A model generated the notes under the pieces. The model did not search any database. It was not told the origin of the DNA and saw nothing but the letters and a program-made list of their open reading frames with translations. 64,000 bases of DNA from Chryseobacterium indoltheticum (lineage in GTDB: Bacteria > Bacteroidota > Bacteroidia > Flavobacteriales > Weeksellaceae). This document shows positions 49,974 to 58,000 of this stretch, one piece after another. The translations under genes and the position numbers were made by a program. Numbering within the stretch: the first letter of the stretch is position 1; every line of letters starts with the position of its first letter. The stretch is taken from the NCBI RefSeq assembly GCF_003815915.1, contig NZ_CP033929.1, positions 2,914,001 through 2,978,000 on the forward strand. The letters are read 5' to 3'.

Positions 49974-52442
49974 ATGGCTAAAAGTCAATTAACAGGAAGT
50001 CAAATTAAGGATGGAACCATTACCCGTGATGATATCAATATAACTACTACAGGAAAAGCAGTAGTAGCAAAATTAATAGACGGTAATAATGGAATAAAAA
50101 TCGATACTCAAACTGGAATTGATAGTGGTACTGGAGATGTATCATTAAAAATTGATTTGAACTATTTAGATACAAAATACCCTTCATTACTTTCGCCAAA
50201 ATCACAAAACTTATTTTTTGCAAGTCCCGCTGTTGGATCTGGAAATCCAACATTTAGAGCTTTAGTTGCTGGAGATATTCCTAATCACACTCACACTTTC
50301 GCTTCATTAGCATCAAAGCCAACAACATTGGCTGGTTATGGAGTTACTGATGCTGTATCTTACGGTGATACTCTAATGCCTTCGAATGCATTTGGTGGAA
50401 AAAAATTGTTTATCAACTCGATAGATAATGCAATGTATGCAGCAGATAAGAAATGGGATGTACAGGTGACTCTACATATGAAAATTCATAATTCCGAGTC
50501 ATACCCGAAAGTAAATCCTGATTGGGTCGAGCAGTATTCATTAAGCACTACAGATAATAAAACTTTTACCATTACCAATAATGTTGCTAAGCCACCGCAA
50601 GTTGTAGTTTATTCAGGTACAACACTTTGCACAGATGTGTCTTCTAATCCAGTTGGGGCTTTACAGTTTACCTATAATGCTACAACAGGAACAATAGTAT
50701 TCGGTGCGGTGGCAACATCTGTTCAGGTTTATCCTGAATATAATACGCCAAAAGACTTGGATTCCCCTGTAGTGCAAACATTGAATGCAGCGTTGCCGTT
50801 CAATGGTTCTTACGAAAACGGAGTTACAGCAGGTAGCGAGCATTATATGAAAGTTAGAATAACACCTAAGGCGACCAGCAGAACAGCTTTTAACCAGCTT
50901 ATTGCCTATCCTTATGGCTCTATATATTTGTCATATTATTATAATTTAACACCTGATAAATCAGAATTAAGAGTATATAATAGAAATTTTCAAAGCCACG
51001 GTGTTGGATGGAAAAAGCTAAATTTCGCTGATTACATTGGTAATAACGGACTAACAGCCAATGTACAATCAGCTACAGACGAAGGGAATTATGGTCGATC
51101 CATCATGGAAGTAATTATCTACGGACATAATAATCATAACACTCAATTATCACAGATAGATTGGAAACTTACAAGACAAGACCTATCATCTACAGGATCA
51201 ACCGTAACTAAATTCGGAGTTAATAAATTGTATTACGATTTAAAATTCGGTGACGCTGATACTGATAAAGTAGTAATATCACCTTTAGGGAATATCACCT
51301 CTGAAAAATTTGTAAAAACAGGTGGAACAGCGGTTCAATTTTTAAAAGCTGATGGTTCTATAGATTCTAATAGTTATTTAACTCAATCAAGTCTAAACAC
51401 TCAATTAGCAGGTTATGCAACATTAAACGGTGTACAGACTTTCACGAATACTATTACTTTTAACCAAAGCCCTTTAATACCTTGGGGAACTTTAGCATAT
51501 CATGCTGTCAATTTAGGGCAATTAGCGGATTATGTAGATAATAGTACTAATGACATTTTTACTTATGTTTCTGCTAATTATATGGGTAAAAACCAAATTG
51601 CTAGTACAACAGTTTTAGGAGGTGTAAAAGTCGGAGCAAACTTAACTATTGACGGAACAGGAATTTTATCTGCAACTAATACAAATACAACTTATACAGC
51701 AGGGAATGGATTGACATTGACCGGAACCGTTTTCAGTTTGCCCATTACGGTAAATGGTTCTGGTAATTATATCACAGATGTTACTCAAAATGCTAATGGA
51801 ATTACAGTTACAAAAGGAACTTTACCAACATACGTTACTCAAGCAAGTTTAACTACGCAATTAGCAACTAAAATCAATGCTTTAGATAACGCTGTAGGAA
51901 TAGGTTTTATTGGAGGCTCACCAGATAGTCCTTACATTAGAAACAGCATTGGCTTTGATTCAAACTTGGCGACTACAAGTTGGACATCAAGTAATTTTGT
52001 TACTTTTTTCAGTAATCAAATTATTACCGGAATTAAAACTTATACGGCATCTCCAAAAGTTCCTTTTGCTTCACAACCTGACGATGCTGTGCCTTTTGGT
52101 CAGGCAGAAGAAATCGCACAGGCACGAGTAAATGATACGTTCGCCGAGGTGATTTATAAGAATAGCGCAAATGATTTGACTTTTGATTTTGATGATTTTC
52201 CAAATGTTCGATTCGCAACAATTACCTGTAAAGGAAACAATTTTCAAAACATTCGTGTCGAAAATATGCCACGAGGCGCAACCTTAAGAATATTGAACGG
52301 CTCAGCTTCTTTAAGTCCAATAATTTATTTTGATGGCGGAAGCAATGTTACAAGTCTTGGGAGTGCTACTTGGGTAGAATTTTACAGAGATCAAGACAGT
52401 GACATTTTCAAAAATAATGTTAACGGAACCAATATAATTTAA
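49974..52442 (+). CDS. Large tail fibre / receptor-binding protein (822 residues)
   Basis: The product has an N-terminal segment similar to the previous gene (LTGSQIKDGTITRDDIN), Thr/Gly/Asn-rich beta regions and two segments of the fibre type (SLNTQLAGYATLNGVQTFTN, LPITVNGSGNYITDVT). The C-terminus (about 770-822) has a distinct beta fold and may be the receptor tip. It is the best candidate for the receptor-binding protein. Confidence 0.8.
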   Translation: MAKSQLTGSQIKDGTITRDDINITTTGKAVVAKLIDGNNGIKIDTQTGIDSGTGDVSLKIDLNYLDTKYPSLLSPKSQNLFFASPAVGSGNPTFRALVAGDIPNHTHTFASLASKPTTLAGYGVTDAVSYGDTLMPSNAFGGKKLFINSIDNAMYAADKKWDVQVTLHMKIHNSESYPKVNPDWVEQYSLSTTDNKTFTITNNVAKPPQVVVYSGTTLCTDVSSNPVGALQFTYNATTGTIVFGAVATSVQVYPEYNTPKDLDSPVVQTLNAALPFNGSYENGVTAGSEHYMKVRITPKATSRTAFNQLIAYPYGSIYLSYYYNLTPDKSELRVYNRNFQSHGVGWKKLNFADYIGNNGLTANVQSATDEGNYGRSIMEVIIYGHNNHNTQLSQIDWKLTRQDLSSTGSTVTKFGVNKLYYDLKFGDADTDKVVISPLGNITSEKFVKTGGTAVQFLKADGSIDSNSYLTQSSLNTQLAGYATLNGVQTFTNTITFNQSPLIPWGTLAYHAVNLGQLADYVDNSTNDIFTYVSANYMGKNQIASTTVLGGVKVGANLTIDGTGILSATNTNTTYTAGNGLTLTGTVFSLPITVNGSGNYITDVTQNANGITVTKGTLPTYVTQASLTTQLATKINALDNAVGIGFIGGSPDSPYIRNSIGFDSNLATTSWTSSNFVTFFSNQIITGIKTYTASPKVPFASQPDDAVPFGQAEEIAQARVNDTFAEVIYKNSANDLTFDFDDFPNVRFATITCKGNNFQNIRVENMPRGATLRILNGSASLSPIIYFDGGSNVTSLGSATWVEFYRDQDSDIFKNNVNGTNII

Positions 52443-52453
52443 CAATATAAATT

Positions 52454-52963
52454 ATGATTTTAGAATTTTTAAAAGAAGATTACGCTGCGATAACTATGAA
52501 ATTAATAGTTATAGGTATTCTTTGGTGCGCCGTATTATTGGCGATGATTATTGATTTCTTTTTTGGAATTAGAAAAGCCAAACAAGTAGGTGAAGTAAGA
52601 AGTTCTGAAGGCTATAAAAGGAGTGTTTCGAAGTTTAATCAATATTTTGGAATGCTTGTTTTTGCATTTATTTTCGATGCAATAGTACCAATATCATATT
52701 TTTTTGAGTTTCCAATTTCAGCAATTCCGGTTGTCTCATTATTGGCTGCAGTTGCTTTAGTTTTTACAGAAGCAAAGTCTGTACATGAAAAAGGTGATGA
52801 GAAGCAAAGGAGAAAATTAGATGCTTCAATGATTCAGGTTCTTGAGATTCTAGAAAAAAAAGAAGATGTTCTACAAGAACTATTATCTAACTACAAAAAA
52901 CAAGCAAATGAAAGCGTTAATGATAATGTTGGCAGCCCTTCTAATGATGGGCTGCAAAACTAA
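52454..52963 (+). CDS. Phage holin (Bacteroidota type)
   Basis: The 169-residue product has three hydrophobic segments (about 13-35, 65-85 and 90-110) in the order of phage_holin_4-like proteins, with the conserved DFFFGIRKAKQVGEVRSSEGYKRSVSK loop, and a charged C-terminal tail. It should form the lysis pore. The gene overlaps the spanin gene by 56 bases. Confidence 0.8.
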   Translation: MILEFLKEDYAAITMKLIVIGILWCAVLLAMIIDFFFGIRKAKQVGEVRSSEGYKRSVSKFNQYFGMLVFAFIFDAIVPISYFFEFPISAIPVVSLLAAVALVFTEAKSVHEKGDEKQRRKLDASMIQVLEILEKKEDVLQELLSNYKKQANESVNDNVGSPSNDGLQN

Positions 52964-53471
52964 GCAGGTCTTAAAAAACTCAGAAATTCAAAAAGAATTT
53001 ATCAAAGTTGATTCTAAAAAAGACAGCATTCAGAATGAAAGCAAAAGCCAGGAGAAAGAAGTTATTTCTGAAAAAAAGTCAACCGATCTAAAAAAAGAAT
53101 CACAGACAGAAATTAACATTGTTGGTACGTCTGAGATTGATAAGCCGCTTGAAATCTTCAACATTGAAAACGGTGATACTTTGCAAAGTTTTAAAGTTAC
53201 CGGGAACGCGAATGTTATCTTCAGATCAAAAGCTTTGAAATCAATTGAAGTAAAAACTGAAAAAAAATCAGAATCGTTAGTTGAAAAGTTCAAGCAATTT
53301 TCCGAAAACATTGTTGAAGAAAATAATGTTAAAGAGCGATTCAAGGAAGTAAAAAATAAAACAAAGGAAATAAAGGTTAAAGGCTTGCAAGCAGGGCTAT
53401 GGATTTTAATCACATTCGTTCTGATATTTTTAATCTTCATCTTTTTCATCTATAAATATTTTAAAAAATGA
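52908..53471 (+). CDS. Predicted unimolecular spanin (lipoprotein plus C-terminal membrane anchor)
   Basis: The product (187 residues from ATG 52908) has a lipoprotein signal MKALMIMLAALLMMGCKTK with a Cys at the lipobox, a charged, helical and beta-mixed periplasmic middle, and a C-terminal membrane helix (GLWILITFVLIFLIFIFFIYKYF). Both-end anchoring is the hallmark of u-spanins, which join the outer and inner membranes at the last step of lysis. It lies between holin and endolysin and overlaps both. Confidence 0.75.
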   Translation: MKALMIMLAALLMMGCKTKQVLKNSEIQKEFIKVDSKKDSIQNESKSQEKEVISEKKSTDLKKESQTEINIVGTSEIDKPLEIFNIENGDTLQSFKVTGNANVIFRSKALKSIEVKTEKKSESLVEKFKQFSENIVEENNVKERFKEVKNKTKEIKVKGLQAGLWILITFVLIFLIFIFFIYKYFKK

Positions 53472-54115
53472 AAAATACAGACCCTTTAGCGAAGCACCCA
53501 TTAAGTGCAAAATATCAAAATTTGTTTACAAAATTTGCTGTGAATACTCCTTTAAGACTAGCTCATTTTTTCGGTCAGGCGGCACACGAAAGCAATTTAA
53601 AACCGAGAGTGGAAAATCTAAATTATTCAGTTGAAGCTCTTCTTTCTAAATTTGGGAGACATAGAATTTCTGAGGTTGATGCACGAAAGTTAGGAAGAAT
53701 CAGAACACAATTAGCTAACCAAGAAATGCTTGCAAATATTTTATATGGTGGTTCTTGGGGTTTAAAGAACCTCGGAAATAAAACTTTTGGTGATGGCTGG
53801 AAGTATCGGGGCCGGGGAATTTTTCAGATAACTGGATTATCAAATTATTGGGGACTTACAAAATATGTTCAGGAAGTTTTAGGATTAAATGTTGATTATG
53901 TTGAAAATCCAGATCTTCTATTGAATGAAGCTGACTCTTTAATTGCAGCGCTTTGGTATTGGCAAATGAAAAAATTAAACTCTTATGCTGACAAAGATCA
54001 AGGACTGAAAATTTCACGAGGGATTAATATCGGAAATCCTGACACCGAAAAGATACCGAATCATGCTGAAGACAGAAAAGTAAAAACAGAAAAGTTTAAA
54101 AAGGTTTTCTCTTAA
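53468..54115 (+). CDS. GH19-family endolysin
   Basis: The 215-residue product has the GH19 catalytic pair as E41 in AAHESNLKP and E49 in VENLNYS, then GDGWKYRGRGIFQITGLSNY and the helical LWYWQMKKLN. The family cleaves peptidoglycan or chitin; in phages it degrades the cell wall. No signal peptide is seen, consistent with release by a holin. It overlaps the spanin by four bases. Confidence 0.9.
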   Translation: MKNTDPLAKHPLSAKYQNLFTKFAVNTPLRLAHFFGQAAHESNLKPRVENLNYSVEALLSKFGRHRISEVDARKLGRIRTQLANQEMLANILYGGSWGLKNLGNKTFGDGWKYRGRGIFQITGLSNYWGLTKYVQEVLGLNVDYVENPDLLLNEADSLIAALWYWQMKKLNSYADKDQGLKISRGINIGNPDTEKIPNHAEDRKVKTEKFKKVFS

Positions 54116-54125
54116 ATTTATGATA

Positions 54126-54152
54126 AAAAGAGTATCTAATTAATACTCTTTT
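54126..54152 (+). terminator. Terminator of the late/lysis operon
   Basis: AAAAAGAGTAT and ATACTCTTTTTT form a stem and T-run ten bases after the endolysin stop. Confidence 0.75.
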
Positions 54153-54170
54153 TTAGTAGTAGTAATCCAC

Positions 54171-54200
54171 TTGATATAAATAATAAAATTTATTAATTTT
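54171..54200 (+). promoter_or_regulatory. Independent promoter of the membrane-protein moron
   Basis: TTG at 54171-54173 and TAATTTTG at 54193-54200 are 19 bp apart, a good Bacteroidota promoter 13 bases before the ATG at 54214. It lies just behind the lysis terminator, the classical layout of a moron. Confidence 0.7.
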
Positions 54201-54213
54201 GAGAAAAAACTAA

Positions 54214-55401
54214 ATGAATCAATTTTCTACAAGTGACTGGATAGGAATTATAGGTATTGTTGTTTCAGTGATTTTAGCGTTTGCATTTTGGCAAAGGATT
54301 AGAAGAAAAACCATAATCTTAATTATAAGAAAGAATTATGCAGTTAATACGATTAAACCCTCTGGATTTAGTCCGCTGAAAGTATTAATTGATAATCATG
54401 AAATTTCAAATTTTCTATATTATTTATCTGGAACATTTATAGTAACTGGAGACGGTGATATTTCACCAGATGACATTGTAGTTCCTTTGAATATAAAAAT
54501 AAAGGATATTGATGGAATATGGAGAAAATATAAAGTAACAAATAAAACCAGCCTTTTGAACTGCAATCTTGAGCACGATTCATCTGTACTTAATTTTAAA
54601 GTAGATAATTTAATGAGTTCAGATTTCATAACGTTTGATGCATTTTACGAAGCAAATCAAGTTGGATACATTGCTCAGCAGAGAATTTTAAATGTAAATA
54701 AAGAAGTACTTATTTTAGCTGAAAATAAAGTTAAAGATTACTGGGGAATGCTTATTTTATCAATATTTGTTCTAACTCTATTTACTTCGATGATAGTTTT
54801 TACTAATGAAAATCTTGCTGATAGAATATTTAAACCTAAATATACAAAATCTACTGAGGTTGTTGTGAGAACTAAAGAAGACTCATTGAGAAGGAAGACA
54901 TATAGATACGAAAAACTTTACATTATAAATAACAAAAGACTGGAGGACGATAAGGTGCTCGTCAAAAATAAAAAACTTAATGAGAGGAAAAATAAGTTAA
55001 GAAAAAAATCTGAATTAAAACTACTAGATAGCATACAAGCTAGTAAACCATATTATTTTTCTAGAAGTAGTGATAGTTTAAATATAGTATACCACGATTC
55101 TCTCTATTATCATGACCGAAGTTCACTCGATGATATAGCCGAAAAGATCATTCTCAAACTTGTTAAACAAAATACAGAAATAGCTGATGATGATGTCTAC
55201 AAAATTAATGATAGTATAAATATTTCATTTATCAAAAGGTCATCTTTTTTTAATCCTGATGAACAAACAGAAAAAAACATTTTTCTAATAATAGCTATTT
55301 TTATATATATATGTTTTATAACTATGGGTGGAATTGCCATTTATTATATCCGTTTAATGTCAAAATATAGAAAAATTTATGTAGCAAACACCCCAAGATA
55401 G
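54214..55401 (+). CDS. Membrane protein of unknown function (prophage moron)
   Basis: The 395-residue product has an N-terminal membrane segment (GIIGIVVSVILAFAFW), one near residue 173-195 (MLILSIFVLTLFTSMIVF), and one at 350-372 (FLIIAIFIYICFITMGGIAIYY), with an extended charged region between the second and third. The first extracytoplasmic or cytoplasmic part is beta-rich. It has its own promoter and is followed by a terminator at 55488, so it is a moron cassette. I do not recognise the family; superinfection exclusion is one possible role, unproven. Confidence 0.7.
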   Translation: MNQFSTSDWIGIIGIVVSVILAFAFWQRIRRKTIILIIRKNYAVNTIKPSGFSPLKVLIDNHEISNFLYYLSGTFIVTGDGDISPDDIVVPLNIKIKDIDGIWRKYKVTNKTSLLNCNLEHDSSVLNFKVDNLMSSDFITFDAFYEANQVGYIAQQRILNVNKEVLILAENKVKDYWGMLILSIFVLTLFTSMIVFTNENLADRIFKPKYTKSTEVVVRTKEDSLRRKTYRYEKLYIINNKRLEDDKVLVKNKKLNERKNKLRKKSELKLLDSIQASKPYYFSRSSDSLNIVYHDSLYYHDRSSLDDIAEKIILKLVKQNTEIADDDVYKINDSINISFIKRSSFFNPDEQTEKNIFLIIAIFIYICFITMGGIAIYYIRLMSKYRKIYVANTPR

Positions 55402-55487
55402 ATAATTGATATATATAGATTAAAAACATCTGTAGACATTCATTAAAATTAAAATATGGCAGAACACATTTCATTCATATAAGTTTT

Positions 55488-55519
55488 AACAAGCCTCGCG
55501 ATTGCGGGGTTGTTTTTTT
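55488..55519 (+). terminator. Terminator after the moron
   Basis: AACAAGCCTCGC and GCGGGGTTGTT pair with a four-base loop and are followed by TTTTT. About 90 bases of otherwise empty sequence separate it from the stop at 55401. Confidence 0.75.
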
Positions 55520-55546
55520 ACGTCAAGATTTGTCGTTCTATACGTT

Positions 55547-55554
55547 TATATTTG
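55547..55554 (+). promoter_or_regulatory. Candidate -7 element of the 55576 gene
   Basis: TATATTTG lies 21 bases before the ATG of the next gene. The nearest TTG is only 14 bp upstream, so the -33 box is weak. Confidence 0.45.
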
Positions 55555-55575
55555 TAGAATTATTAAATTTACTTT

Positions 55576-55848
55576 ATGGGTTATAAAGATTGGAAAATGA
55601 ATATTAAATTTCTCACAGAAAAAATGTGGAAATATTGGGGTGCATCCGACAGAAACGAGACGGAAAAAAAGGAAGTTTTACGAAAAGAGTTTTTTGAAAT
55701 GTTCGATAAGCTTGAAGGTCCGGAAGAAAACTTTCATCATGTTCAAGAAATCAGGGCTAAAATAGTTCGAGATATGGATGCTAATGAATGTAACTCAATT
55801 GAAGCTACAAGTTACATAAGACATTTAGTGATATTTGGATATGGGTAA
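55576..55848 (+). CDS. Small hypothetical protein (90 residues)
   Basis: The product MGYKDWKMNIKFLTEKMWKY... is helical and charged. It is separately promoted and lies opposite the AbiH operon. Family unrecognised. Confidence 0.55.
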   Translation: MGYKDWKMNIKFLTEKMWKYWGASDRNETEKKEVLRKEFFEMFDKLEGPEENFHHVQEIRAKIVRDMDANECNSIEATSYIRHLVIFGYG

Positions 55849-55853
55849 AATAT

Positions 55854-56159
55854 CTACTTATCATTTTCTCCGAGAGGTTGCGAATCTTTATCTTTTATGT
55901 AAGGCGAATCAACTAATTCAGCTTTTTTACACAAAAGATGCGTGAAGTACGACTTAGCTCCAGTTTTAGGTTCTGTGAAAATTTCACTTTCCATCTTGAT
56001 ATTGAGAATCCATGATTCCCACTTTTTCATTTCCAAATAAAACGGACTGAATAAACATTTGACTTCAAAATGCTGGTTTTTATCATCACCGTAAAACTCC
56101 ACTATAATTTTTTTATCTGAAGGTTTTACATCTTCTCGAATAATAGCCTTTAGTTTCAT
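55854..56159 (-). CDS. Small protein coupled to AbiH (101 residues)
   Basis: From the ATG at 56159 the frame reads MKLKAIIREDVKPSDKKIIV..., beta-rich and acidic at the end. Its start overlaps the stop of the AbiH-like gene (ATGA), showing translational coupling. A longer frame from 56210 would read into AbiH and is less likely. It may be a partner or antidote of AbiH; no proof. Confidence 0.6.
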   Translation of the reverse strand: MKLKAIIREDVKPSDKKIIVEFYGDDKNQHFEVKCLFSPFYLEMKKWESWILNIKMESEIFTEPKTGAKSYFTHLLCKKAELVDSPYIKDKDSQPLGENDK

Positions 56160-57400
56160 TTTTTCTCTTTTACAGCTTTTTGAATATCTAATGAAATCAT
56201 GGGTCGACACAATTGCTTGTTCACTACTCTATCTCTCAGTTTAGCTTTGTCATTAAAGTTTCTTGAAATATTTTTATATATTTTTAAATAATCATCTTTT
56301 ACCTCAGTCTCCTGATAAAAAAATGGTTTTATTGATACACAGTTATCATGCTCAAATATTGTATTAAGAAGAGTTCTATCCGAATTACCACATGAATGAC
56401 CTAAGACATAGACTTGAAACAATCCCGAATTAACCAATTCAAGTAACCGCTTGTAATTATTGGTATTAGCGTAATTAATAGATTTTACATTATCTAAAAA
56501 ATGATTATTATTTAGCTTTTCAATTTCTTTATAACTATCATCAAGCTCATCACCATACCCAAAAATTATAGGATTATTTTCAGAATTTAGTTGACCATGA
56601 ATGTGTATTACGGAATCATCATTTTCCTCGTCTAAATAGTTATCTTCAATATTAGTATAATTGAATGTCAAGAAATTTATAGGCATATAAATATCATTAG
56701 TTATACTTTTATTTCGAAGATATTTAAACAAATATTTCTTGTCAAATTCAAAATTGATATGGTCTTTCAAAATCTCTTTTTCAAATTTAGTCAGGTAATA
56801 AGGATCAATATTTTTGTCAGGTTCAGGACCAATAAAAGGTTTTATCCTGCCATATATTTCGTCTGTTATTTGACTTAGTCCATTTTCAGATAAATCATTT
56901 AAAAATAAATCCTCCCTAATAATTGATTTTACTGCTGTAATAATTTGCCTGTTAATAATTGTTTCGTCAACAACTTTAGTCAAATACTTTTCAAGTAAAT
57001 CTTTAACTTTTTCAAAATCTTTATTTAATTTAACTATATCTTGCTGTCTTGTACGTATTGGCGGTTTACAGAATAGTAATTCATTATAATAAGCTGTTTC
57101 TACATCTACCCAATCCCATTTCAAAAGGTGCTTTGACAGTTTAAAGAAAAAATTGTTTAATTTTTTATGTGAGTCTGTATAAGTAGTTAAATATGCTATA
57201 AATTCTTTGTGATCCTTAAAATAACTTTTAGGAATTTCCTTAATCGTCTCAAATTCTTCGCATTTGTACAATTCCCCACGTAAATTGTAATAATCAGTAA
57301 AAGATTTCATCCAATAATTATGCATAAAATCCCAATACGATGTAGGGATACCATGTGCAAGATCAAATCCATTACCAATCAATATAATTCTATTAATCAT
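56156..57400 (-). CDS. abiH: AbiH family abortive-infection protein
   Basis: The 414-residue product begins MINRIILIGNGFDLAHGIPTSYWDF, the classic AbiH opening with the G-N-G-F-D-L-x-H-G-x-x-T-x-Y motif. Further family motifs are NFLTFNYTNIEDNY, VIHIHGQLNSENNPIIFGYGDELD and VYVLGHSCGNSDRTLLN. AbiH proteins abort infection by other phages; the mechanism is unsolved. It has its own promoter element at 57415 and sits in the prophage's distal cargo region next to the integrase. Confidence 0.88.
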   Translation of the reverse strand: MINRIILIGNGFDLAHGIPTSYWDFMHNYWMKSFTDYYNLRGELYKCEEFETIKEIPKSYFKDHKEFIAYLTTYTDSHKKLNNFFFKLSKHLLKWDWVDVETAYYNELLFCKPPIRTRQQDIVKLNKDFEKVKDLLEKYLTKVVDETIINRQIITAVKSIIREDLFLNDLSENGLSQITDEIYGRIKPFIGPEPDKNIDPYYLTKFEKEILKDHINFEFDKKYLFKYLRNKSITNDIYMPINFLTFNYTNIEDNYLDEENDDSVIHIHGQLNSENNPIIFGYGDELDDSYKEIEKLNNNHFLDNVKSINYANTNNYKRLLELVNSGLFQVYVLGHSCGNSDRTLLNTIFEHDNCVSIKPFFYQETEVKDDYLKIYKNISRNFNDKAKLRDRVVNKQLCRPMISLDIQKAVKEKK

Positions 57401-57414
57401 AGCTTAAGTTTTTA

Positions 57415-57422
57415 CAAATATA
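57415..57422 (-). promoter_or_regulatory. Candidate -7 element of the abiH operon
   Basis: The minus strand reads TATATTTG, 15 bases from the start of abiH. A -33 box is not clear. Confidence 0.45.
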
Positions 57423-57465
57423 AACAAAGTATCATTTTCCAGACTTCGGTAATATCTTTTAAAAG

Positions 57466-57490
57466 AAAAAGGAATCATTTTTGACTCCTT
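57466..57490 (-). terminator. Terminator of the 57489-57707 gene
   Basis: On the minus strand AAGGAGTCA and TGATTCCTT pair with a short loop and are followed by TTTTT, at the end of the small gene. Confidence 0.55.
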
Positions 57491-57707
57491 AATTTTTTGG
57501 CAACATAATCATCCTCGCATTTGGTCCCATTCTGATTGCAATTTTCTTTTCATCAACCAAACGTTTTATGAATGAGTTCCTATCTTCGATTGACATTTTT
57601 AGAATATGGTCAAAGTCACCAAAACCATTTCCATTATTCCCGCCTGTTTCATCATGCTTTTTCGTAACTATCTCTAGTATCTGCCTTTCTAACTCTTCAT
57701 TTTCCAT
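57489..57707 (-). CDS. Small hypothetical protein (72 residues)
   Basis: The product MENEELERQILEIVTKKHDE... has a helical N-terminus, a Gly/Asn loop and a winged-helix-like end (FIKRLVDEKKIAIRMGPNARMIMLP). A TATCTTTG element lies only five bases before the start, so translation may be nearly leaderless. No function. Confidence 0.6.
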   Translation of the reverse strand: MENEELERQILEIVTKKHDETGGNNGNGFGDFDHILKMSIEDRNSFIKRLVDEKKIAIRMGPNARMIMLPKN

Positions 57708-57725
57708 TTCTCAAAGATATAACTG

Positions 57726-57941
57726 TTATCGATTAATATCTAAACCTAGATAAAAAAAGTCTGTAGGATTTATTTCTTTACCTTCCTTTGCTATAAATGT
57801 AATTCTACAGTTCTCATAAGAAAGTCTCTCAATTTTAATATCGTAAATTGTTCTCAATCCTATCCCAGAAGTATTATACTTCAAAGCTTTTATTACTTCT
57901 AAAATAAGGCTCGCCTGCGATTCAATTTTGAACTCTTTCAT
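57726..57941 (-). CDS. Small hypothetical protein (71 residues)
   Basis: The product MKEFKIESQASLILEVIKAL... has an alpha/beta pattern. A TAAATTTG element (57965-57972, minus strand) lies 24 bases upstream. It precedes the gene at 57489-57707 on the same strand. Confidence 0.55.
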   Translation of the reverse strand: MKEFKIESQASLILEVIKALKYNTSGIGLRTIYDIKIERLSYENCRITFIAKEGKEINPTDFFYLGLDINR

Positions 57942-58000
57942 AACTCAAAAATAATGTTCAAAATCAAATTTATAAAACGGAAAACCGTAAAGGAAAATAA

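Noticed and set aside
48342..52442. Diversity-generating retroelement acting on the fibre genes
   Set aside because: The fibre tip would be a suitable target, but there is no reverse transcriptase gene and no template repeat in the window.
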